Below are positions 53,594 to 61,753 of a DNA stretch of 64,000 bases, piece after piece. The number at the start of each line of letters is the position of its first letter. The stretch's first letter is position 1. Source of the stretch: JALQUL01 sp040382935 (lineage in GTDB: Bacteria; Pseudomonadota; Gammaproteobacteria; Burkholderiales; Burkholderiaceae_C); assembly GCA_040382935.1 (NCBI GenBank), contig JBEIEP010000004.1, forward strand, positions 76,117 through 140,116. Reading direction: 5' to 3'. The translations under genes were made by a program, and so were the position numbers. The notes beneath the pieces are model-generated. The model searched no databases. It worked only from the letters and a program-made list of their open reading frames with translations, and was not told the origin of the DNA.

Positions 53594-53644
53594 GAACCGG
53601 CATTTTACCTGCTAGCAGGGTTGAACGCTCGCCCAAATGCAGGT

Positions 53645-53670
53645 CTTACGCCCTATTTTTGAGGTGTAAG
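53645..53670. repeat. Hairpin in the gap between glutathione peroxidase and ruvX
   Basis: CTTACGCC/GGTGTAAG, an 8-pair stem with one G-U and a 10-base loop. The gap is 106 bases. There is no adjacent T run on the minus-strand exit, so at most it is a weak or Rho-assisted stop for the upstream minus-strand genes. Confidence 0.4.
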
Positions 53671-53699
53671 CCCAAGGTCGCCACTTATCGGTAGTGGTT

Positions 53700-54209
53700 T
53701 TAGCCAAGCAGGGTCAGTATGTCTTTTTTGATCTGGCTGGGTTCGTCGGTAGAGGCGTACCGGCGTATGGCATGGCCCTGCGCATCCACCAGGAATTTGG
53801 TGAAATTCCACTTAATCGACCTGCTGCCCAAAAGGCCGGGGGCTTGTTGGCACAACCAGCGAAACAACGGCGACGCGGTGTCTCCGCTAACGTCAACCTT
53901 GGCCATCATGGGAAAGCTTACGCCGTAATTGACTTGGCAAAACACTTCTATCTCACCGTCACTGCCTGGGTCTTGCGCGCCAAATTGGTTGCACGGAAAC
54001 CCCAGTACCACCAAGCCACTTTCGCCCAACTCTTGATGCAAGGCCTGCAGACCCTTTAGCTGGGGCGTAAAGCCACAGGCACTGGCGGTGTTGACGATCA
54101 GCATGACCTTGCCCCGGTACTTTTTAAGCGCGAAGTTTTTGCCGTGGATGTCTAGGGCATTAAAGGCATAGATAGATTCTGGGTTCGATGGGGGGACCGA
54201 GGATTTCAT
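53700..54209 (-). CDS. Glutathione peroxidase family protein (thioredoxin-type thiol peroxidase)
   Basis: Reduces peroxides through a cysteine. The 169-residue product has the peroxidatic C45 (NTASACGFTP), C73/Q75 in FPCNQFG, C91 in FCQVNYGVSFP and W134-N135 (KWNFTKF). Cys rather than selenocysteine, and the C91 position, fit the thioredoxin-dependent subgroup. No signal peptide. It overlaps rluC by 4 bases. Confidence 0.92.
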   Translation of the reverse strand: MKSSVPPSNPESIYAFNALDIHGKNFALKKYRGKVMLIVNTASACGFTPQLKGLQALHQELGESGLVVLGFPCNQFGAQDPGSDGEIEVFCQVNYGVSFPMMAKVDVSGDTASPLFRWLCQQAPGLLGSRSIKWNFTKFLVDAQGHAIRRYASTDEPSQIKKDILTLLG

Positions 54210-55351
54210 AAGGGATCAGTCCTTTTTTGTCGTTGCGTGGAAGCTTGGGCTGCGCCCAAAAAATGGTTTTGCATGGCCTCTAGCGATGGGTCAACAGGGG
54301 CGTGAAATTGCATCGCAATCGGGTTGGCGGGATGCATACAGTCAAGCCGCAGCGCGTGCAGAAACATTCGTTTGTAACCCGCCTTTTCCAGTGCCTTGTT
54401 AAGGTCGAAGTCTCCGTACTTGTCGTCACCCAAAATGGGGTGGCCTTGATGCGCCAGATGCACCCTAATCTGATGGGTTCGGCCAGTTTTGAGTGCAATT
54501 TCTAGCAGGCTGGTGGGCGCTAGCCCGTGGGCGCTGTGCGTCACGCTTTTTACCAAGGTCAGAGAAGGCTGGCCGTCGGGGTCACCCTTGGCCACCACTT
54601 TCACCCGTCGCTCCCCGTCGGGCAGCAGGTACTTGTGCAAAGGCTGATCCAGCACTTTGAGTGCTGGCGACCAATGCCCTTTAACCAGTGCCAAATACGT
54701 CTTGCCGGTTTCCCGGTCACGGAACTGGTTCTGCAAGCCCGTTAGGGCGCTGCGCTTTTTCGCCAACACCAGAACCCCGCTGGTATCACGGTCTAGGCGA
54801 TGCACCAACTCCAAAAAGCGTGCCTCGGGCCTGGATTTACGCAACTGTTCTATCACACCAAAACTTACGCCCGACCCGCCATGTACCGCTACCCCGGCGG
54901 GCTTGTTTACCACCAGCAGGTGTTCGTCTTCGTGCAGAACTTCAAAATCACGGGGTTTGGTCAGGTTGCGCCCATCCCCATGGGACTCAACCGGTTCGGT
55001 CGGTTTTTCAGACAAACGAACCGGCGGAATGCGTACCAAATCACCCAGCACCAACCGTGTATCGGCCGCCGCACGGTGTTTGTTGACCCGCACTTGGCCA
55101 CTTCGCACCAAGCGGTAAATATGCGTTTTGGGGACTCCTTTGAGCACTTTGATCAAAAAATTGTCCAGCCGCTGCCCTTCAGACCCCTCGTCAACGGTCT
55201 CTAACCGAACTTTCAATGGGGGGGGTTCTTGGCTGAAAGTGGGTTTTTGAACCTGTGGTGAGTGATCAAAATCTGTTCGCGCACGTGCAGTTACCGCCGC
55301 TTTTTCAGGGTTTTGGAGCGCCTTGCGGCTTACCTTTATAATGTGCTTCAC
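54206..55351 (-). CDS. rluC: 23S rRNA pseudouridine synthase RluC
   Basis: Makes pseudouridine in 23S rRNA (955, 2504 and 2580 in E. coli). From a GTG start the protein has 381 residues: a basic N-terminal tail, S4 domain (QRLDNFLIKVLKGVPKTHIYRLVRSGQVRVN) and the catalytic domain with HRLDRDTSGVLVLAK and GRTHQIRVHLAHQGHPILGD. The divergent rluC/rne arrangement is classic and supports RluC over RluD. A later start is possible, since the first 50 residues are poorly conserved. Confidence 0.93.
   Translation of the reverse strand: MKHIIKVSRKALQNPEKAAVTARARTDFDHSPQVQKPTFSQEPPPLKVRLETVDEGSEGQRLDNFLIKVLKGVPKTHIYRLVRSGQVRVNKHRAAADTRLVLGDLVRIPPVRLSEKPTEPVESHGDGRNLTKPRDFEVLHEDEHLLVVNKPAGVAVHGGSGVSFGVIEQLRKSRPEARFLELVHRLDRDTSGVLVLAKKRSALTGLQNQFRDRETGKTYLALVKGHWSPALKVLDQPLHKYLLPDGERRVKVVAKGDPDGQPSLTLVKSVTHSAHGLAPTSLLEIALKTGRTHQIRVHLAHQGHPILGDDKYGDFDLNKALEKAGYKRMFLHALRLDCMHPANPIAMQFHAPVDPSLEAMQNHFLGAAQASTQRQKRTDPL
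55313..55342 (+). promoter_or_regulatory. Candidate rne promoter
   Basis: TTGGAG, 18 bases, then a perfect TATAAT, read on the plus strand across the first codons of divergent rluC. It would give a leader of about 595 bases before the rne start. Other starts may exist further right. Confidence 0.5.
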
Positions 55352-55944
55352 CAGCGCCTTGCGATAAATGGGTAACGGGTGTGAAGTTTAGTCCACCGTT
55401 GCACACTGCAACTTTGCACGCGACCCGCTGGCAGGTGGATACCACCTGGTTAACTGCCTTCGCTGACCTTTGTCTTTCATTTATTGACTGTAGCGAACCG
55501 ATTAACCGGGGTGAGTTGAAGCACCAAAAAACGTAAGAATTTCAGAATTCCCTAACTATAAAAGGCCATTAACCACGGCCTTTTTGACGGAACAAATGCA
55601 ATGATGTTGTGGTTTGCAGGATTGATCGAGTTGCTCTGTGGCTTATGGGCCACATACAGCCGCGCCTGCCCGCCTGCAAGGCCCCGCCTTCGGTTCGATC
55701 CGAAGCGTGGCCTGTTGCCCGCTACAGCCTGTGCGCGGTCACAGGGCGGGACAACCCATCGTGTCCTTGTTCCATTGCCTCCTTTGCCTACCCCGTTTGC
55801 GCGTTGTTAAAGCGCTAGCAGGGTTGGCCGTTTGACGGCTTGATTCTACGTTTATTGGTGTTATCTCGGTATCTATGGCCTATGGGCCGGTTCGCCGTAG
55901 GGCTTGCATTTGCAGGTGTGCGGCATTGAGAAGAGGACACAAAA
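55352..55944 (+). promoter_or_regulatory. Long hairpin-rich rne 5' leader
   Basis: A 593-base gap without a credible gene. Perfect stems seen: CAGGTGG/CCACCTG (55432-55448), a terminator-like hairpin (55560-55585), TGTGGC/GCCACA (55637-55654) and CTTCGG/CCGAAG (55688-55705). The motif GGCYTATGGGCC occurs twice (55640, 55877). RNase E is known in E. coli to limit its own mRNA through hairpins in a long leader; this leader is probably the counterpart. A small RNA ending at the terminator-like hairpin is an alternative. Confidence 0.6.
55560..55585 (+). terminator. Terminator-like hairpin inside the rne leader
   Basis: AAAAGGCC/GGCCTTTT stem (8 pairs) with a 9-base loop and a closing T run. In the rne transcript it could act as an attenuator, or end a short RNA begun near 55350. 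It lies 360 bases before the rne start. Confidence 0.6.
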
Positions 55945-58788
55945 ATGAAACGCATGTTAATCAACGCCACTCAATCAGAAGAGCGGCGCTTGGCCATCGT
56001 CGACGGGCAAAAACTGCTCGACTACGAAATCGAAATCGAAGGGCGCGAACAGCGCAAGGGCAATATTTACAAAGCCGTCGTTACGCGGGTAGAGCCCTCG
56101 CTAGAGGCTTGCTTTGTCGACTACGGTGAAGACCGCCACGGTTTCCTGCCGTTTAAAGAAATCTCTAAGCAGTACTTTGCGTCCGGTGTGGCCCCCAGCC
56201 AAGCCCGCATTCAAGACGTCATCAAAGAAGGCCAGGAACTGGTTGTTCAGGTCGAAAAAGAAGAGCGCGGCAACAAAGGCGCAGCGCTGACCACTTTCAT
56301 CTCGTTGGCCGGGCGCTACGTGGTGCTTATGCCCAACAACCCCCGTGGTGGTGGCGTCTCGCGCCGCATTGAAGGCGACGACCGCGCTGACCTCAAAGAG
56401 GCGATGGACCAGTTGCAATACCCGCAGGGCGCCAGCATCATTGCCAGAACAGCCGGAATTGGTCGTTCGGCCCCTGAGTTGCAATGGGACCTGGATTACC
56501 TGCTCAAGCTGTGGACCGCCATTGACGGCGCCTGTAAATCAGAAAAAGCCCCCGAGCTGATTTACCTCGAATCCACTTTGGTGGTTCGTACCATTCGCGA
56601 CTATTTCAGTGCTGAGATTGGCGAGATCCTGATAGACACCGATGACCTGTTCGAACAAGCCCATCAGTTCATGGCCCACGTCATGCCTGAGCATGCAGGC
56701 AAGGTCAAGCGCTACCGCGACGAAGCCCCTCTTTTCAGCCGTTTTCAGATCGAACACCAGATCGAATCGGCCTATGCCCGCACCGTGCAACTGCCCAGCG
56801 GTGGCGCCATCGTTATTGACCACACCGAAGCCTTGGTGTCGGTGGACGTTAACTCGGCCCGCTCTATCCGTGGTGGCGACATCGAAGAAACCGCGACACG
56901 TACCAACCTAGAAGCCGCCGACGAGGTGGCCCGCCAAATGCGTCTGCGCGATTTGGGTGGCTTGATCGTCATCGACTTTATTGACATGGACGAGTCGCGC
57001 AACCGCCGTGACGTTGAAAACCGCCTGCGCGACGCACTGCGTCAAGACCGTGCCCGCGTGCAAATTGGCTCTATCAGCAAATTTGGTTTGCTAGAGCTTA
57101 GCCGCCAACGCCTCAAACCTGCCCTGAGTGAAGGGGCATCTATTCCCTGCCCACGTTGCGGTGGGTCGGGCCATATCCGTGACACCGAAAGCTCCGCGCT
57201 GCAAATTTTGCGTGTGATTCAAGAAGAGTCGATGAAAGACAGCACCGCCGCCGTGTTATGCCAAGTGCCTGTTGAAGCCGCTTCCTTCCTGCTCAATGAA
57301 AAACGAACCGAAATCGCCAAGATCGAGATTCGTCAAAGGGTTAGTGTGTTGGTGGTTCCAAACCGCAGCCTAGAAACCCCCAATTACAAACTCGAGCGCC
57401 TCAAGCACGACGATCCACGCCTAGATGGCATGGAGGTGAGCTACAAATTGGCCGAAGAGGTTGAAGACCCCACCGCCATTACACGCCGTGTTCAAGAGCC
57501 CACCAACAAGCAGGTGCCCGTACTCAAAGGCGTGTTGCCCGATGCACCTGCGCCTGTGGCTGCTCCCAAGCCCGCTGAGCCAGCACCTGTCGTGGTCACG
57601 GCCAAAACACCCACCCCCGTCCAAGCCAGCCAACCGGGCTTTTTCGCACGTGTGGCTTCGTGGATGGGTTTTGGCGCGTCAACGCAGCAAGAGTCCCCTA
57701 AAACAAGTGCCGCGCCTGAGCCGTCAACCGTGGGCCGATCGGCCAAACCCGTAGAACGGCGCGAAGGCGCGCGTGACGCTAGACGTGGTGACGGGCGCGG
57801 CCCGCGCAACGCCCGCCCCGGTGAACGCCGTGACGACCGCCGGGACGAACGCCGTGTTGACGGCCGCCCTGAGCGTGGTGAGCCAAGAGCTGTTGCAGAA
57901 GGCGGCCGTCAAGACCGCAGAGGGCCGCCAGGAGCGCGTCGGAACAACCGACCCGAGGGCGATTCTCGCGGTGATGCTGGAGCCTCCCAAATCGCGGCAC
58001 CGGTGGCCAGCGCGCCGGATGCAAGTGTTCAAGGTGACGCAGGTGGCAATGCGCCCGATACACGCACGCCCCGCCCTCCCAAAGGTGAACGTCGCCCTCC
58101 TCGTGCGCCCCGCACGGCCGAGCCGGTGGTCGACAACAACGCCGAGCCAGTAGCCCCGGTTTTGCCCACAGAGGCGACCCCCTACCCATCGGCATTCGCA
58201 CCATCCACCCCTGACAACGCCGTTGGGATCGACGGTCCCAACGGCCCGGGTGCAGGCGCAGATGACGCCCGCCCGCGCGGCGATGGCTACGCTCGCAACG
58301 AGCGTGGTGAACGCAGATTGCGCGATCCCTATGGCCGCGACCGTCGCGCGCGCGGCGACAGACCCGAACGCGCTCGCAATGCCTCGGACGCCGACGCACG
58401 GCCAACAGAGCGTGACATTGAGCCCGTAGCGCCCGTTGCCGCAGCAGTGGTCATCACCGCAGCAGCACCCGTGGCGCCACAGCCTTCCGCTAAAGCCATG
58501 CCACGCGTTCGGCCCTATGTGCTTTCCGTGGATGACATGGGGCAAGTGGCCAGTTCCGCTGGCTTGCAGTGGGTGCAATCGGACCACCAAAAGGTAGCCG
58601 TTGCGCAAGACAAAATCGCACAAGAATTGGCCGCGGCACCCGCGCGTATTCCGCGTGAGCGTCCTGCGCCCGTGGTGTTGGACACCCAGCCGTTGGTGCT
58701 GGTGGAAACGCGCAAGGATCTGGCCGTACTAACCACCCAACTGTTCGCCAGCGACGAAGCATCTGCACCCGATGCCAGCCACGCTTAA
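55945..58788 (+). CDS. rne: Ribonuclease E
   Basis: Endonuclease that starts mRNA decay and processes rRNA and tRNA, at the inner membrane. The catalytic half (residues 1-~520) has the S1 domain (about 36-120), metal-binding D301 (VSVDVNSAR) and D344 (VIDFIDMDES) and the zinc-link C402-P-R-C405. From about 560 the protein is disordered: Ala/Pro-rich, then long Arg-rich blocks (RREGARDARRGDGRGPR), then a conserved-looking C-terminus (MPRVRPYVLSVDDMGQVA). The tail presumably binds RNA and degradosome partners. 947 residues. Confidence 0.97.
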   Translation: MKRMLINATQSEERRLAIVDGQKLLDYEIEIEGREQRKGNIYKAVVTRVEPSLEACFVDYGEDRHGFLPFKEISKQYFASGVAPSQARIQDVIKEGQELVVQVEKEERGNKGAALTTFISLAGRYVVLMPNNPRGGGVSRRIEGDDRADLKEAMDQLQYPQGASIIARTAGIGRSAPELQWDLDYLLKLWTAIDGACKSEKAPELIYLESTLVVRTIRDYFSAEIGEILIDTDDLFEQAHQFMAHVMPEHAGKVKRYRDEAPLFSRFQIEHQIESAYARTVQLPSGGAIVIDHTEALVSVDVNSARSIRGGDIEETATRTNLEAADEVARQMRLRDLGGLIVIDFIDMDESRNRRDVENRLRDALRQDRARVQIGSISKFGLLELSRQRLKPALSEGASIPCPRCGGSGHIRDTESSALQILRVIQEESMKDSTAAVLCQVPVEAASFLLNEKRTEIAKIEIRQRVSVLVVPNRSLETPNYKLERLKHDDPRLDGMEVSYKLAEEVEDPTAITRRVQEPTNKQVPVLKGVLPDAPAPVAAPKPAEPAPVVVTAKTPTPVQASQPGFFARVASWMGFGASTQQESPKTSAAPEPSTVGRSAKPVERREGARDARRGDGRGPRNARPGERRDDRRDERRVDGRPERGEPRAVAEGGRQDRRGPPGARRNNRPEGDSRGDAGASQIAAPVASAPDASVQGDAGGNAPDTRTPRPPKGERRPPRAPRTAEPVVDNNAEPVAPVLPTEATPYPSAFAPSTPDNAVGIDGPNGPGAGADDARPRGDGYARNERGERRLRDPYGRDRRARGDRPERARNASDADARPTERDIEPVAPVAAAVVITAAAPVAPQPSAKAMPRVRPYVLSVDDMGQVASSAGLQWVQSDHQKVAVAQDKIAQELAAAPARIPRERPAPVVLDTQPLVLVETRKDLAVLTTQLFASDEASAPDASHA

Positions 58789-59482
58789 GGGCCAACCGGC
58801 AAGCGCCAACGCCGGTGGCGACGCCGGTGCTAGCGCAAAAATTGCCAGCGGGTGGATGCACACGGCCAAGTTTTTGATCACCGCACCCACCTTGCAGTTC
58901 CTGCCCGATCTGGAGCTGCCTGAGGTGGCTTTTGTCGGGCGCTCCAATGTCGGCAAGTCCAGTTGCATCAACACCTTAACCCAGCAGCACCGTCTGGCCT
59001 TTGCCTCCAAGACGCCGGGGCGTACCCAAGCCATCAACCTGTTTACATTGGGCAAGCAAGGCGTACCAGACGCCGTGTTGGCCGATCTGCCGGGTTACGG
59101 CTACGCCAAGGTGCCACTGGCTGACAAGCACCGTTGGCAGCGTGTCATGGCCAACTATCTGGTCAGTCGCAAAAATCTGCTGGCCGTGGTGTTGTTGGTA
59201 GACCCGCGGCATGGCCTAACCGAACTGGACGATCTGTTGTTGCAAATGCTGCTGCCCCGCGTTCAAGACGGCCTCAATTTATTGGTAGTTCTGACCAAAG
59301 CCGACAAGCTCAATCGCGCAGAAGCCACCAAAGCCCTTTCCATCATGCAGTTGCAGGTGGCGGGTGCGCAGGTGAGGCTTTTTTCATCGTCCAAGAAAAC
59401 CGGTGTCGACCAGGTCTCCCAATTGCTGTGGGACTGGATTCATCCCGATTTGTCTACTGACCCTCCCGATACCTCTGTATGA
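58772..59482 (+). CDS. engB: Ribosome biogenesis GTPase EngB (YsxC/YihA)
   Basis: Small GTPase needed for assembling the large ribosomal subunit. Motifs are G1 VGRSNVGKSS, G3 DLPGYG and G4 LTKADKLN, with TPGRTQAINLF between. From the ATG inside the rne end it has 236 residues; ATG 58856 would give about 208 and begin MHTAKFLITAPTL, close to the family start. The first 28 residues are Ala/Gly-rich and may be untranslated. Confidence 0.94.
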   Translation: MPATLKGQPASANAGGDAGASAKIASGWMHTAKFLITAPTLQFLPDLELPEVAFVGRSNVGKSSCINTLTQQHRLAFASKTPGRTQAINLFTLGKQGVPDAVLADLPGYGYAKVPLADKHRWQRVMANYLVSRKNLLAVVLLVDPRHGLTELDDLLLQMLLPRVQDGLNLLVVLTKADKLNRAEATKALSIMQLQVAGAQVRLFSSSKKTGVDQVSQLLWDWIHPDLSTDPPDTSV

Positions 59483-60759
59483 CGCCCTTCGCCTTCACCG
59501 CTCTGTTCATCGCCATGCTGGTGGCGGTGAGTGTTACCAAGGCCTATCTCAATACACGGCAGGCACGCCATGTTTCGCGTTCCAGGGCAGAGGTTCCTCG
59601 TGCATTTCACGACACCATTACGCTATCCGCCCACCAAAAGGCCGCGGACTACACCCTGGCCAAAAACCGCGTATCGGCGATTGATCTAGCACTCAATACG
59701 TCCGTTCTCCTGGCCTGGACATTGCTAGGTGGTTTGGATGCCCTAAACCAGTGGCTGTTGCAGATTTTTCCTTCCGGAATGACACAACAAATTGCCCTCA
59801 TTCTGGGTTTTTCCTTGATAGGCGCGCTGATCGATTGGCCTCTTTCGCTTTACCAGACCTTTGTCCTAGAGGAAAAATTCGGCTTCAACAAAATGACCCT
59901 CAAACTGTGGGTGTTCGACACCATCAAGTCGCTCCTGCTAGGTTTGGTGATAGGTGTTCCGCTGCTCTACGGTGTACTTTGGTTTATGGCGCAAACAGGC
60001 AGCTATTGGTGGTTATGGACTTGGGTGTTTTGGACCCTTATCAGCCTTGTTCTGATGGTCGTGGTCCCCTTGTGGATCGCCCCGTTGTTCAATAAGTTCA
60101 AGCCCCTTGAGGACGAATCCCTGGTGCAACGCGTCAATGCCTTGATGCAACGCTGCGGGTTTTCGTCGCGGGGTTTTTTTGTCATGGATGGCAGCAAGCG
60201 AAGCGCCCATGCCAACGCGTATTTCACCGGCTTTGGTGCAGCCAAGCGCGTTGTGTTTTTTGACACCTTGCTGTCCCGGTTGTCGTTGGACGAAGTCGAG
60301 GCCGTACTTGCCCATGAGTTGGGCCACTTTCATCATCGGCACCTCGTCAAACGTTTGGGCATGGTTTTGTTGATGAGTTTGCTCGGCTTTGCGGCCATGG
60401 GCTACCTTAGCGCCCAGGTGTGGTTTTTCACCGGCTTAGGGGTGCGTCCCGATCTGGCCGGGCCCAACGACGCCTTAACCTTGCTGCTGTTTTTGATGGT
60501 GATTCCACTGGTCACATTCTGGGCCTCGCCCTTGGCTGCCGCCGGGTCACGTCGCCATGAGTTTCAAGCAGACGCCTATGCCGCGCAGCACACAGATGCC
60601 ACTCATCTGGTCGCCGCCCTGTTAAAACTCATGGAAGACAACGCCGCCACCCTTACCCCAGACCCGTGGTACGTGCGGTTTTACTACTCCCATCCGCCCG
60701 CGTTGCAGCGTATTGAGCGGCTCAACGACCTAAGCCAGTCCAGCGCCCCCGCCGTTTGA
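59479..60759 (+). CDS. M48 family membrane metalloprotease (Ste24/CAAX protease-like)
   Basis: A 426-residue polytopic membrane zinc protease. The HExxH is H279-E280-x-x-H283 (VLAHELGHFHHRH), with the third ligand in the later HEFQADAYAA. Five to seven hydrophobic segments flank it, and EEKFGFNKMTLKLW is typical of the Ste24 group rather than the shorter HtpX. The bacterial function is not well known. It overlaps engB by ATGA and runs into rsgA. Confidence 0.9.
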   Translation: MTPFAFTALFIAMLVAVSVTKAYLNTRQARHVSRSRAEVPRAFHDTITLSAHQKAADYTLAKNRVSAIDLALNTSVLLAWTLLGGLDALNQWLLQIFPSGMTQQIALILGFSLIGALIDWPLSLYQTFVLEEKFGFNKMTLKLWVFDTIKSLLLGLVIGVPLLYGVLWFMAQTGSYWWLWTWVFWTLISLVLMVVVPLWIAPLFNKFKPLEDESLVQRVNALMQRCGFSSRGFFVMDGSKRSAHANAYFTGFGAAKRVVFFDTLLSRLSLDEVEAVLAHELGHFHHRHLVKRLGMVLLMSLLGFAAMGYLSAQVWFFTGLGVRPDLAGPNDALTLLLFLMVIPLVTFWASPLAAAGSRRHEFQADAYAAQHTDATHLVAALLKLMEDNAATLTPDPWYVRFYYSHPPALQRIERLNDLSQSSAPAV

Positions 60760-61694
60760 TGGAAACAGGTCTGGTCGTCGCCTGTCACGGACGCCACCTT
60801 TGGGTGGAGACCCCCACCGGCGAGCGCGTCCTGTGCCACAACCGGGGCAAAAAAAATGCAGCCGTTGTGGGTGATCACGTCAATTGGACCATTAGCACTG
60901 ACGAAGGCATCGTAGAGGGCATTCAAGACCGGCGTAATTTCTTTTTTCGTCGCGACGAACTGCGCACCAAACCCTTCGCCGCCAATGTTGATCAATTGCT
61001 GGTTCTATTGGCCGCTGAACCCGAATTTTCTGAAGCACAGCTAAGCCGGGTACTGGTCGCCGCTGCGGCCCAGCAGCTGCCGGTGGCGATAGTACTGAAC
61101 AAGCAAGACGTGCAACCTGCGTTCGACCAAGCCTGGCGCCGCCTATTGGCCTATGAGCGCATGGCATACCCCTTGCTACCAATGCGCTTAAAGCCGCCCC
61201 AAGACTCTTCTGCAGCCCCGGACCAAACGCATCTTGACGACACGCAAATAGCCAAGGTGTTACACGGCAAGTGCACCCTGGTGCTAGGCCCCTCAGGGGT
61301 TGGAAAAAGCACCTTGATCAATCGCTTCGCACCGGGTGCTTTTGTGCATACCCAGGCCATTTCACAGGCCTTGCAATCTGGCAAACATACTACCACGCAC
61401 ACCTCCCTATACTGGGTCGATAGGGCCAGCCATACTGCGCTTATCGATTCACCAGGGTTTCAGGAGTTTGGTCTGCACCATATCCAAAGTGCCGAATTAG
61501 CGCGCCTCATGCCGGACTTTGCAACTCACGTATCGGGTTGTAAGTTCTACAACTGCACCCACAGACACGAGCCCGGTTGTGCCATCTTGGCACTGCGTAC
61601 CGAACAGGCTGATTCCGTTGCTCCGGCCATCAGTGGCCATCGCTATCGTATTTACTGTGATCTGTTTGACGAGTTGTCGGTGTCAAGGTATTAA
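60759..61694 (+). CDS. rsgA: Ribosome small-subunit GTPase RsgA
   Basis: Checks late 30S maturation. The 311-residue protein has the circularly permuted order G4 (VLNKQDV), then G1 (GPSGVGKSTLIN), then G3 (DSPGFQEFG), an N-terminal OB fold and the zinc cluster CKFYNCTHRHEPGC. The ATG overlaps the M48 stop by one base (TGATG). Together with engB and rne it gives this run an RNA and ribosome theme. Confidence 0.95.
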   Translation: METGLVVACHGRHLWVETPTGERVLCHNRGKKNAAVVGDHVNWTISTDEGIVEGIQDRRNFFFRRDELRTKPFAANVDQLLVLLAAEPEFSEAQLSRVLVAAAAQQLPVAIVLNKQDVQPAFDQAWRRLLAYERMAYPLLPMRLKPPQDSSAAPDQTHLDDTQIAKVLHGKCTLVLGPSGVGKSTLINRFAPGAFVHTQAISQALQSGKHTTTHTSLYWVDRASHTALIDSPGFQEFGLHHIQSAELARLMPDFATHVSGCKFYNCTHRHEPGCAILALRTEQADSVAPAISGHRYRIYCDLFDELSVSRY

Positions 61695-61753
61695 GGCCTC
61701 ATTCGCGCTCGCCCAATACCCAGTACATCTTTCGTAAGCCCATCGGTCGGCGT

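Noticed and set aside
55601..55835. Three overlapping short open frames in the rne leader
   Set aside because: All three frames are open over the same GC-rich stretch, none has a ribosome site, and the translations are Arg/Pro/Cys-rich with no recognisable pattern. Hairpins explain the segment better.
57724..58623. A 299-codon antisense frame opposite the rne tail
   Set aside because: Low-complexity translation that is the complement of Arg/Ala/Pro-rich coding; no ribosome site.
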